5,217 nt of DNA, taken from positions 1-5,217 of the forward strand of contig JAHFDC010000086.1 in the NCBI GenBank assembly GCA_023249205.1, in the 5' to 3' direction. Made by a program: the position numbers and the translations under genes. The notes under the pieces were generated by a model, which made no database searches, was not told where the DNA came from, and worked only from the letters and a program-made list of their open reading frames with translations. The stretch's first letter is position 1, and every line of letters begins with the position of its first letter. Shown piece by piece: positions 1-5,217 of this stretch. Origin of the DNA: Candidatus Methylomirabilota bacterium. GTDB taxonomy: Bacteria > Methylomirabilota > Methylomirabilia > Methylomirabilales > JACPAU01.

Positions 1-393
1 ATTCACCCCGAAGTCCCGCAGCACGAGCGAGGCGGTCCCCTCCCCCTCCCGGATGAGCCCGAGGAGCAGATGCTCAGTGCCAATGTAGTTATGCCCGAGG
101 GAACGGGCCTCGGAGATGGCGTACTCCAAGACCTTCTTCGCCTGCGGGGTGAAGGGGATCTCCCCGGCCGGGGCAACCTCGGAGCCGATCGAGACGATCT
201 TCTCGACCTCGGCCCTGACGGCCGAGAGGTTCACGTTGAGTTTCTTGAGGATGGCCACCGCCAGGCCGTCCCCCTCGCGGATCAGCCCCAGCAGCAGGTG
301 CTCGGTCCCCACGAAATTGTGGCCGAGCCGGATGGCCTCCTCGCGCGCGAGGATGATAACCTTGCGGGCCCGTTCCGTGAACCGTTCGAACAT
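1..393 (-). CDS. clpC: ClpC, Clp protease ATPase subunit, N-terminal part (runs off left edge)
   Basis: The first 131 codons of an AAA+ unfoldase, starting at ATG 393-391 with [12 protein letters not shown] and continuing past the window edge with no stop. What is visible is the Clp_N domain: two tandem repeats, the first with [20 protein letters not shown] (about residues 24-43) and the second with [20 protein letters not shown] (about 99-118). This duplicated [13 protein letters not shown] pattern is diagnostic of the ClpC/ClpA/ClpB N-domain, and the close match to [10 protein letters not shown] points to ClpC. In the family this domain binds adaptors and substrates, and the following two ATPase modules, not seen here, unfold proteins into the cytoplasmic ClpP peptidase. 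A GAGGG Shine-Dalgarno at 401-405 lies 7 bases before the start. The gene follows lolD after 95 bases and probably has its own promoter. The family is very sure; ClpC rather than another Clp ATPase is likely, because the M-domain and ATPase modules are out of view. Confidence 0.93.
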   Translation of the reverse strand, partial: MFERFTERARKVIILAREEAIRLGHNFVGTEHLLLGLIREGDGLAVAILKKLNVNLSAVRAEVEKIVSIGSEVAPAGEIPFTPQAKKVLEYAISEARSLGHNYIGTEHLLLGLIREGEGTASLVLRDFGVN

Positions 394-423
394 GTCCGCG
401 CCCTCGCCCCCTCTCCTCGTCGT

Positions 424-442
424 GGCCTCCCGTGCGGAGGCC
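424..442 (-). other. Stem-loop in the clpC 5' leader
   Basis: A perfect 7-bp inverted repeat, GGCCTCC and GGAGGCC, encloses a 5-base loop. It lies 31-49 bases upstream of the clpC ATG and downstream of the candidate promoter. On the minus strand no U-run follows, so it does not look like an intrinsic terminator for lolD. Part of it is a near-repeat of the bases just before it (CACGGGAGCC, then CACGGGAGGCC), so alternative pairings are possible. No CIRCE (HrcA) or CtsR operator is seen. Its role is unknown; it could be a leader hairpin or a protein-binding palindrome. Confidence 0.45.
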
Positions 443-462
443 AGGCTCCCGTGGTTTTTTTC

Positions 463-471
463 AGTATAGCA
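463..471 (-). promoter_or_regulatory. Candidate extended -10 promoter for clpC
   Basis: On the minus strand the lolD-clpC gap holds TGCTATACT: a TATACT hexamer at 463-468 (5 of 6 matches to TATAAT) preceded by a TGn extended -10 element. No recognisable -35 TTGACA-like hexamer occurs at the usual 16-18 base distance, which overlaps the end of lolD. Extended -10 promoters can work without one. It lies about 70 bases upstream of the clpC start, so a transcript would include the hairpin at 424-442. This is a motif match only. Confidence 0.4.
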
Positions 472-488
472 CCAGCCCGGCGCCCCGG

Positions 489-1187
489 CTAGCCCCTTTC
501 TTCGCCCGGCGTGCCGGTCGCCAGGCGGCCGTCCTCCAGCCGGAGGATCCGATCCGCCTGCCGGGACAGGGCCTCGTTATGGGTCACCAGGACCAGCGCG
601 ACGCCCCGCTCCCGATTGAAGAGTCGGAGGAGGGCGAACACCTCCTCCCCCGTCTTGCGGTCCAGGTTCCCCGTCGGCTCGTCCGCCAGCAGCACCCGGG
701 GGGAGGTCACCAGGGCCCGGGCGACCGCCACCCGCTGCTGCTCCCCCCCCGAGAGTTCCCCGGGCCGGTGCGTGAGGCGGTCCCGCAGTCCCACCTGGCT
801 AAGCAAGGCCCGTGCCGCCTCTGCCGCCTCCGCCGGCGCCCTGCGCTGGATCAGGGCCGGCATCATGGCGTTTTCCAGGGCCGTGAACTCCGGCAACAGG
901 TGGTGAAACTGGAAGACGAAGCCGACCGTCTGGTTCCGGAACGCGGCTAACTCCCCATCCGATAAGGTCCAGACTGCCCGGTCCCCGTAGGTGAGCACCC
1001 CCCCGGTCGGCCGGTCCAGCGCCCCGAGGAGGTGCAGCAGCGTGCTCTTGCCGGCCCCGGAGGGACCGACGACGGCCACAAACTCCCCCGCGGCGACCGT
1101 GAGGGAGACCCCTTTCAGAACCTGGAGGGTTTCCCCGCCCCGCTGGTAGTGTTTCTGAAGATCCAGCGCGCGGATGAGATCACTCAT
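489..1187 (-). CDS. lolD: LolD, ATP-binding subunit of the lipoprotein-releasing ABC transporter
   Basis: A 232-residue cytoplasmic ABC ATPase, the normal LolD length. In order: Walker A GPSGAGKS (41-48), Q-loop glutamine in [12 protein letters not shown] (Q93), signature LSGGEQQR (145-152), Walker B VLLADE with catalytic E170 and the adjoining PTGNLD typical of the LolD/MacB/FtsE group, and the H-loop in VTHN (H203). In the family it powers a LolC/E permease that extracts mature lipoproteins from the inner membrane and passes them to periplasmic LolA. I chose ATG 1187-1185 ([10 protein letters not shown]) over an in-frame start 29 codons upstream, because the latter adds low-complexity P/R/S sequence lying inside the permease gene. 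GGAGG at 1197-1201 sits 9 bases before the chosen start. The gene overlaps the end of the LolC/E gene by 8 bases (ATGAGTGA), which suggests translational coupling. MacB-type or FtsE ATPases share these motifs, but the neighbouring permease supports LolD. Confidence 0.93.
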   Translation of the reverse strand: MSDLIRALDLQKHYQRGGETLQVLKGVSLTVAAGEFVAVVGPSGAGKSTLLHLLGALDRPTGGVLTYGDRAVWTLSDGELAAFRNQTVGFVFQFHHLLPEFTALENAMMPALIQRRAPAEAAEAARALLSQVGLRDRLTHRPGELSGGEQQRVAVARALVTSPRVLLADEPTGNLDRKTGEEVFALLRLFNRERGVALVLVTHNEALSRQADRILRLEDGRLATGTPGEERG

Positions 1188-2454
1188 ACCGCATCGCCTC
1201 CACCGGGTCAAGCCTGGAGGCCTGGAGGGCCGGGTAGAGGGTCGCCAGGAAGGCGATGGCGAGGCTACAGGCAAGGATAGCCGCCACGTCGCCCGTATTC
1301 ATCTGGTGGGGGAGCCGGTCGAGGAGGTAGACCTCTGCCGGGAAGGCCCGGACCCCGAACAGCCGCTCCAGGAACACGACGAGCGGGTCCAGATTGAAGG
1401 TGATGAGCAGGCCCCCGAGCAGCCCCATGGCGGTGCCGGAGAGCCCGATCACCGCTCCCTTGACGAGGAAGATCTTCAGGATGCTCGCGGCCGTGGCGCC
1501 CATGGACTTCAGGATGGCGATTTCCTTCCGCTTCTCGACGACGGCCATGCTGAGCGTGCTCACGATCCCGAAGGAGGCCACGATGACGATCATGGCGAGA
1601 ATGATAAACATCGTGATCTTCTCGAGCCGGAGGGCCGAGAAGAGGGGCTGGTACATCTGCATCCAGGTGCGGGTGTAGTGCGGCGGCCCGAGGCGGGCCT
1701 CGAGGGCCTCGGCCACCTCGCCCGCCCGCCAAAAATCGTTCAGCCGCACCTCGATCCCGCTCACCGCTCCCCCCAACCGGAAGAACTGCTGGGCGGCGGG
1801 GATGGCGACGTAGGCGAGCCCGCTGTCGTACTCGTGCATCCCGACGGAGAAGATCCCGGCGACCCGGAAGCGCTTGAGGCGGGGGGTGATCCCCAGGGGG
1901 CTGATCCCGCCCCCCACCGGGGAGAGGACGGTAACCACATCCCCCGCGGTGAGACCCAACGTGAAGGCCAGGGTGCGGCCCAGGAGAAGCCCGTCCAGGA
2001 GGGCCCCGTCCGCGGCCCCGACGGGGGCCGGGGCAAGGTCGGCGAGGGAGCCGTAGCGGAGGGCCCGGACGAGGTCCCCGACCTCCCCCTTCCCCGCGGG
2101 ATCCACCCCCTGGAGGACCGCCCCTGAGGCCCCTCGACCTGAGACGAGCATCACCTGGTGAACCGTGAAGGGGGAGGCCGCGGCGACCCCGGGCACGCTG
2201 CGGACGACCTCCAGGACCCGGGCCGGGTTCTCGAGCAGGCCGTCCCCGGCCTTGAGGACCAGGACGTGGGACTTGGTCCCCAGGATCTTCGTCCGGAGCT
2301 CCCGCTCGAAGCCGCTCATGACGGCGATCACCACGATGAGGGCGAGGACCCCGAGGGCAACCCCGGCCGTGGAGATCACCGTGATGAAGGAGACCAGGGC
2401 GGAGGTTCGCCTGGACTTCAGATACCGGAGACCGATGAAGAACTCGTACGACAT
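1180..2454 (-). CDS. lolC: LolC/LolE-family permease of the lipoprotein-releasing ABC transporter
   Basis: A 424-residue inner-membrane protein of the LolC/E (FtsX-MacB fold) family. The N-terminus [16 protein letters not shown] is typical. TM1 spans about 22-48, followed by a large periplasmic domain (about 50-275) and three further membrane segments at about 280-305, 325-355 and 388-410. The LFSALRLEK segment before TM2, the cytoplasmic [15 protein letters not shown] after it (307-320) and the C-terminal [19 protein letters not shown] are family hallmarks; the [15 protein letters not shown] stretch is where this family contacts the ATPase. The periplasmic stretch [18 protein letters not shown] (185-202) resembles the LolC hook region that docks LolA. 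Only one such gene is present beside lolD, so the complex may be a homodimer of this protein or have a partner elsewhere. It starts 3 bases after the lysS stop with only a weak Shine-Dalgarno, so coupling to lysS translation is likely. The choice between the LolC, LolE and LolF names is not settled. Confidence 0.92.
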   Translation of the reverse strand: MSYEFFIGLRYLKSRRTSALVSFITVISTAGVALGVLALIVVIAVMSGFERELRTKILGTKSHVLVLKAGDGLLENPARVLEVVRSVPGVAAASPFTVHQVMLVSGRGASGAVLQGVDPAGKGEVGDLVRALRYGSLADLAPAPVGAADGALLDGLLLGRTLAFTLGLTAGDVVTVLSPVGGGISPLGITPRLKRFRVAGIFSVGMHEYDSGLAYVAIPAAQQFFRLGGAVSGIEVRLNDFWRAGEVAEALEARLGPPHYTRTWMQMYQPLFSALRLEKITMFIILAMIVIVASFGIVSTLSMAVVEKRKEIAILKSMGATAASILKIFLVKGAVIGLSGTAMGLLGGLLITFNLDPLVVFLERLFGVRAFPAEVYLLDRLPHQMNTGDVAAILACSLAIAFLATLYPALQASRLDPVEAMRYE

Positions 2455-2457
2455 GTC

Positions 2458-3942
2458 CTACCGCTCGGGGCGGAGCGTGGGAAAGAGAATGACGTCCCGA
2501 ATGGAGGGGGAGTCGGTGAAGAGCATGACCAGGCGGTCCACGCCGATCCCCTCGCCAGCCGTGGGGGGCATCCCGTACTCCAGGGCCCGGAGGAAGTCCT
2601 CGTCCACCGCGTGGGCCTCCTCATCCCCCCGCTCCCTCGCCCGCCGTTGCTCCTCGAAGCGCCGCCGCTGCTCCGCCGGGTCGTTCAACTCGGTGTAGGC
2701 GTTGGCCACCTCCAGCCCCCCCACGAAGAGTTCAAACCGTTGCACGAACCGGGGGTCGTCGTCCTTCTGCTTGGCCAGCGGGGAGACCTCCACCGGGAAG
2801 TCCAGGATGAAGGTGGGCTGGAGCAGCGTCTTCCCCACGGTTGCCTCGAAGAGCTCGCTGAGGATCTTCCCCCAGCCCCAGTGGGGCTTGAGGGCAACCC
2901 GTAGCCGCTCGGCCGCGGCCCGCGCGGCAGCGGCGTCCGCCACGTCGGCGGCGCTGAGCCCGCCCAGGCGCTCCAGGGCCTCCAGGAGACTCACCCGCGG
3001 CCAGGGAGCCTTGAGCGAGATCGCCTGCCCCTGATACGTGAATTCCAGCCCCTCCAGGACCTCCCGGGCGACAGCGCGCAGGAGCTCCTCGGTGAACGCC
3101 ATCAGGTCGTGGTAGTCGGCGTAGGCCTGGTAGAACTCCAGCATGGTGAACTCGGGGTTGTGCTGGGTGGAGATCCCCTCGTTCCGGAAGTTCCGGTTGA
3201 TCTCGTACACGCGGTCCAGCCCCCCCACGACGAGCCGCTTCAGGTACAGCTCGGGGGCGATCCTCAGAAACAGATCCATCCCGAGGGCGTTGTGGTGCGT
3301 GCGGAACGGCCGGGCGGTGGCCCCCCCCGCAAGGCTCTGCAACATCGGGGTCTCCACCTCCAGGAAGCCCCGACTATCCAGGAAGGTCCGGAGCGCAGCC
3401 ACGATCTTGGACCGGCGCAGGAACACCTCGGGGACGGCCGGGTTCGCGACCAGGTCCAGGTAGCGCTGGCGGTACCGGGTCTCCACATCGGTGAGCCCGT
3501 GCCACTTCTCAGGGAGGGGACGAAGGGCTTTCGTGAGCAACGTGAGGGTCTTGACCCAGATGGTGAGTTCCCCGGTCCGCGTTCGGAACAGGTGCCCCTC
3601 CACCCCGACGAAGTCCCCCACGTCCAGGCGGCGGATGAGGTCGTACTGGGCCGCCCCCACCGCATCCTGCTTGAGGTACACCTGGATCTGGCCCGAGCCG
3701 TCCTTCAGGTGCGCGAAGGTCACCTTCCCGTGGCCCCGGATGGTCATCAGGCGCCCCGCCGTCCGGACCTGGATCTCCTCGGCGGTGAGGGCTTCGGCGG
3801 TCTTGCCGCCGTGCAGGGTGAGCAGGCCAGCCACCCGATCCTGGACGTGAAATCGAGAGACGTAGGGGTTCAGCCCCCGCGCCCGGAGGTCATCCAGTTT
3901 TTTCAGCCTTTCCCGGATCAGTTCGTTATTCTCGTCGCTCAT
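2458..3942 (-). CDS. lysS: Lysyl-tRNA synthetase, class II
   Basis: A 494-residue cytoplasmic enzyme that charges tRNA-Lys with lysine using ATP. The N-terminus ([20 protein letters not shown], then ARGLNPY) and an OB-fold anticodon-binding domain (about 58-140, including [19 protein letters not shown]) precede the class II catalytic core. Motif 1 is in [10 protein letters not shown] (192-201). Motif 2 is [12 protein letters not shown] (245-256, with R253 and E255), followed by [14 protein letters not shown]. Motif 3 is [15 protein letters not shown] (463-477, R470). The C-terminus [13 protein letters not shown] is characteristic. Length and order are those of full-length bacterial LysRS; the complete anticodon domain rules out the shorter EF-P modifying paralogue EpmA. 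The ATG at 3942-3940 gives the expected N-terminus, yet no Shine-Dalgarno lies at a normal distance. It lies 80 bases after prfB and 3 bases before lolC. I see no missing catalytic residue. Confidence 0.97.
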   Translation of the reverse strand: MSDENNELIRERLKKLDDLRARGLNPYVSRFHVQDRVAGLLTLHGGKTAEALTAEEIQVRTAGRLMTIRGHGKVTFAHLKDGSGQIQVYLKQDAVGAAQYDLIRRLDVGDFVGVEGHLFRTRTGELTIWVKTLTLLTKALRPLPEKWHGLTDVETRYRQRYLDLVANPAVPEVFLRRSKIVAALRTFLDSRGFLEVETPMLQSLAGGATARPFRTHHNALGMDLFLRIAPELYLKRLVVGGLDRVYEINRNFRNEGISTQHNPEFTMLEFYQAYADYHDLMAFTEELLRAVAREVLEGLEFTYQGQAISLKAPWPRVSLLEALERLGGLSAADVADAAAARAAAERLRVALKPHWGWGKILSELFEATVGKTLLQPTFILDFPVEVSPLAKQKDDDPRFVQRFELFVGGLEVANAYTELNDPAEQRRRFEEQRRARERGDEEAHAVDEDFLRALEYGMPPTAGEGIGVDRLVMLFTDSPSIRDVILFPTLRPER

Positions 3943-4022
3943 AGATACCGTTGTAATAGATAGATACGGTACTGTCCTTAAAGTGATACAACAGTGTTTT
4001 TCCAGACCCTTTTTGCGCGTGT
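3943..4022 (-). promoter_or_regulatory. AT-rich prfB-lysS intergenic leader with direct and inverted repeats
   Basis: This 80-base gap has 32 G+C (40%), far below the flanking genes. On the minus strand TACCGT (3966-3971) and ACGGTA (3946-3951) form a perfect 6-bp inverted repeat around a 14-base loop, directly before the lysS ATG. Almost the same bases form a direct repeat, CCGTATCTAT and CGGTATCTAT. A second, weaker inverted pair is ACTGT (3991-3995) and ACAGT (3971-3975). The only purine-rich Shine-Dalgarno-like runs, AAGGA (3975-3979) and AAGGG near 4007-4011, are too far from the lysS start. A TTGTAT (3986-3991) and TATCTA (3961-3966) pair could be a promoter, but its 19-base spacing is poor. 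The region is probably a leader or operator for lysS; there is no U-tailed hairpin to end prfB. Confidence 0.45.
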
Positions 4023-5148
4023 TTACTTCTTGGACGTCGCCTCCGGCTTGCGCTGCGCCTGAAACAGGTACGCCTCGATGAACGCATCAATCCGGCCGTC
4101 CAGGACCGCCTCCACGTTTCCGGTTTCGACCCCGGTGCGGTGATCCTTCACTAACTGATACGGGGCGAGGACGTAGGAGCGGATCTGGCTCCCCCAGGCG
4201 ATCTCCTTCTTTTCCCCCCCAAGGCGTTCGAGTTCCTGTTCTTGCTCCTGCCGGGCCCGCTCGTAGAGGCGGGCGCGCAGCACCTTCATAGCCATGGCCT
4301 TGTTCTTGTGCTGGGAGCGCTCGTTCTGGCACGAGACGACGATCCCGGTCGGGAGGTGGATAATGCGGACCGCCGAGTCGGTCACGTTTACGTGCTGGCC
4401 GCCGGCGCCGCTCGAGCGAAAGGTGTCGATGCGCAACTCCCGCTCGTCGATGACTACCTGGATGTCCTCCTCCAGCTCCGGGTACACGTACACGGAGGCA
4501 AAGGAGGTGTGACGGCGGCGAGACGTATCGAAGGGGGAGATCCGGACCAGACGGTGGACGCCGGTCTCCGCCCTCAGGTAGCCGTAGGCGTTCGGCCCGC
4601 TCACGGTGACGGTGGCCCCCTTGATCCCCGCCTCCTCACCCGGCTGCAAGTCCAGGACCTCACTCCGGAAGCCCCGCCCTTCCGCCCAGCGGAGGTACAT
4701 GCGCAGGAGCATCTCGGCCCAGTCCTGCGACTCCGTCCCCCCCGCCCCCGGGTTGATCGAGAGGATCGCGGGGCCCCGGTCGTGCTTCCCCGACAGGACC
4801 GTCTCTAACTCGAGGCGCGCGACCTGAGCCTCCAGCGCCTCCACCGCCCCTCCGATCTCCGTGACCAGGGTCTCCTCCCCCTCCGCCCGGGCCAATTCGT
4901 ACAGCCCGACCTGCTCCTCCAAAGACCGCTCCAGGCCCTCGAAGAGGGTCACCTGCTCGTTCAACTCCCGGAGTTCTTTCAGGAGGCGCTGGGCCGCCTC
5001 GGGGTCCTTCCAGAAATCGGCGGCCTGGCTCTGCTCCTCGATCGTCCGGGCCCGGGCGCGCTTGCCCGCGAGGTCAAAGATAGCCTCGCAGACCGCTGAG
5101 TTTCGCCCGCAGGGCCTCCACCCGCCGCCGGATCTCTAGTTCCGCCAT
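4023..5148 (-). CDS. prfB: Peptide chain release factor 2, with programmed +1 frameshift
   Basis: RF2 recognises UGA and UAA stop codons and triggers peptide release on the ribosome. The product is encoded in two frames: 24 codons from ATG 5148-5146 ([17 protein letters not shown]...GYL) to CTT 5079-5077, then, skipping T5076, 350 codons from GAC 5075-5073 to TAA 4025-4023, giving 374 residues, close to the usual RF2 length of about 365. An N-terminal coiled-coil domain is followed by [18 protein letters not shown] (about 130-147), the SPF stop-codon recognition tripeptide (204-206) that separates RF2 from the PxT of RF1, and the catalytic GGQ loop (249-251) within [14 protein letters not shown] at 5157-5160 lies 8 bases before the start. 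The gene overlaps the upstream gene's stop by 13 bases and precedes lysS. A start at 4964 in the second frame would lose 61 residues of domain 1 and is not the real one. Confidence 0.96.
5073..5087 (-). promoter_or_regulatory. prfB programmed +1 ribosomal frameshift site
   Basis: The minus strand reads GAGG CTAT CTT TGA C. The slippery CTT codon (24), the in-frame TGA stop (5074-5076) and the following C match the conserved bacterial prfB recoding site, where low RF2 lets the ribosome shift +1 on CUU. The upstream Shine-Dalgarno-like stimulator is only GAGG (5084-5087), 4 bases before CTT. In E. coli it is AGGGGG, 3 bases before CTT. The protein reads correctly as [18 protein letters not shown] only if the shift occurs. 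This is the known autoregulatory circuit of the family; the altered spacing is what I see here. Confidence 0.95.
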
Positions 5149-5217
5149 CCTTTCCGCTCCCGCCGGGCCGCCCGCCGCTCTGCGGCCCAGGCACCGGTGA
5201 TCCAGCCCGCTACCGCC
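5136..5217 (-). CDS. C-terminal end of an upstream gene, possibly apolipoprotein N-acyltransferase (lnt)
   Basis: One minus-strand frame is open from the window edge to TAG 5138-5136. It gives 26 residues, AVAGWITGAWAAERRAARRE then RKGWRN. The tail has a short hydrophobic stretch followed by a strongly basic end, as expected of a membrane protein finishing on the cytoplasmic side. Its stop overlaps the prfB start by 13 bases, a normal operon arrangement. Because lnt precedes prfB and lysS in some diderm genomes, as far as I recall, and because lolC and lolD follow here, lnt is a reasonable guess, but nothing in 26 residues proves it. A chance open frame is also possible in such GC-rich DNA. 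Confidence 0.45.
   Translation of the reverse strand, partial: AVAGWITGAWAAERRAARRERKGWRN

Noticed and set aside
424..461. Hairpin plus seven T's as a plus-strand intrinsic terminator
   Set aside because: The T-run (455-461) is separated from the stem by 12 bases, and no plus-strand gene ends here. On the minus strand no U-run follows the stem.
432..950. Plus-strand open frame opposite lolD
   Set aside because: It lies antisense to all of the conserved C-terminal ATPase motifs, and its P/R/G-rich translation resembles no protein family I know.
1188..1274. 29-codon N-terminal extension of LolD
   Set aside because: It is low-complexity P/R/S sequence encoded within the permease gene. The ATG at 1187 has an SD and gives the normal LolD N-terminus.
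1174..2127. Long plus-strand open frame (317 codons) opposite the LolC/E gene
   Set aside because: It is antisense to an unmistakable permease, its translation is rich in D, E, G, H, P and R as expected from GC-rich reverse strands, and it shows no recognisable domain.
3109..3963. Plus-strand open frame (284 codons) opposite lysS
   Set aside because: It is a shadow of lysS, with low-complexity composition and no domain or convincing start signal. The same applies to the plus-strand frames at 2158-2904 and 4242-4808.
3941..3966. Short repeats before lysS as a CRISPR fragment or mobile-element end
   Set aside because: There are only two short units with no regular spacers, no transposase remnant and no target-site duplication.
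3943..4022. T-box or L-box (lysine) riboswitch controlling lysS
   Set aside because: The leader is only 80 bases, far too short for either class, and shows no T-box core sequence and no antiterminator or terminator pair.
4979..5194. Minus-strand open frame over the prfB 5' end, starting at GTG (MPGPQSGGRPGG)
   Set aside because: It is the third frame over the prfB start; its G/P/R/S-rich low-complexity translation is a GC artefact, and the RF2 reading with the known frameshift explains the region fully.

Overview
The window is a compact, GC-rich stretch (about two thirds G+C by eye, strongly GC-biased third codon positions). All supported genes lie on the minus strand. Reading in the direction of transcription (right to left), it holds: the last 26 codons of an unidentified upstream gene, with a hydrophobic then very basic tail that could be the end of lnt; prfB (release factor 2) with its programmed +1 frameshift; lysS (class II lysyl-tRNA synthetase); a LolC/E-family permease; lolD; and, after a 95-base gap with its own candidate promoter and leader hairpin, the first 131 codons of clpC, which runs off the left edge.

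The Lol transporter implies a diderm bacterium with outer-membrane lipoproteins. ClpC (the form with two Clp_N repeats) together with a Lol system and high GC suggests a non-enterobacterial diderm lineage, for example NC10/Methylomirabilota, Rokubacteria or a former deltaproteobacterial group. The sequence alone does not decide between these.

Layout: 5136-5217 is the upstream gene tail, overlapping the prfB start by 13 bases. prfB occupies 4023-5148 and is split into two frames by CTT-TGA-C around 5073-5079. An 80-base AT-rich intergenic leader (40% G+C by hand count) separates it from lysS and carries direct and inverted repeats but no good Shine-Dalgarno. lysS (2458-3942), lolC (1180-2454) and lolD (489-1187) are packed with a 3-base gap and an 8-base overlap, so they are probably one operon. 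The clpC leader (394-488) carries an extended -10 element and a 7-bp hairpin.

Functionally, the block joins translation genes (RF2, LysRS) with lipoprotein release from the inner membrane (LolC/E with LolD), and possibly with lipoprotein N-acylation if the upstream tail is lnt. clpC is likely a separate proteostasis unit. I see no mobile element, RNA gene, CRISPR array or undescribed multi-gene system. The points most worth a second look are the recoding site in prfB and the unusual lysS leader.
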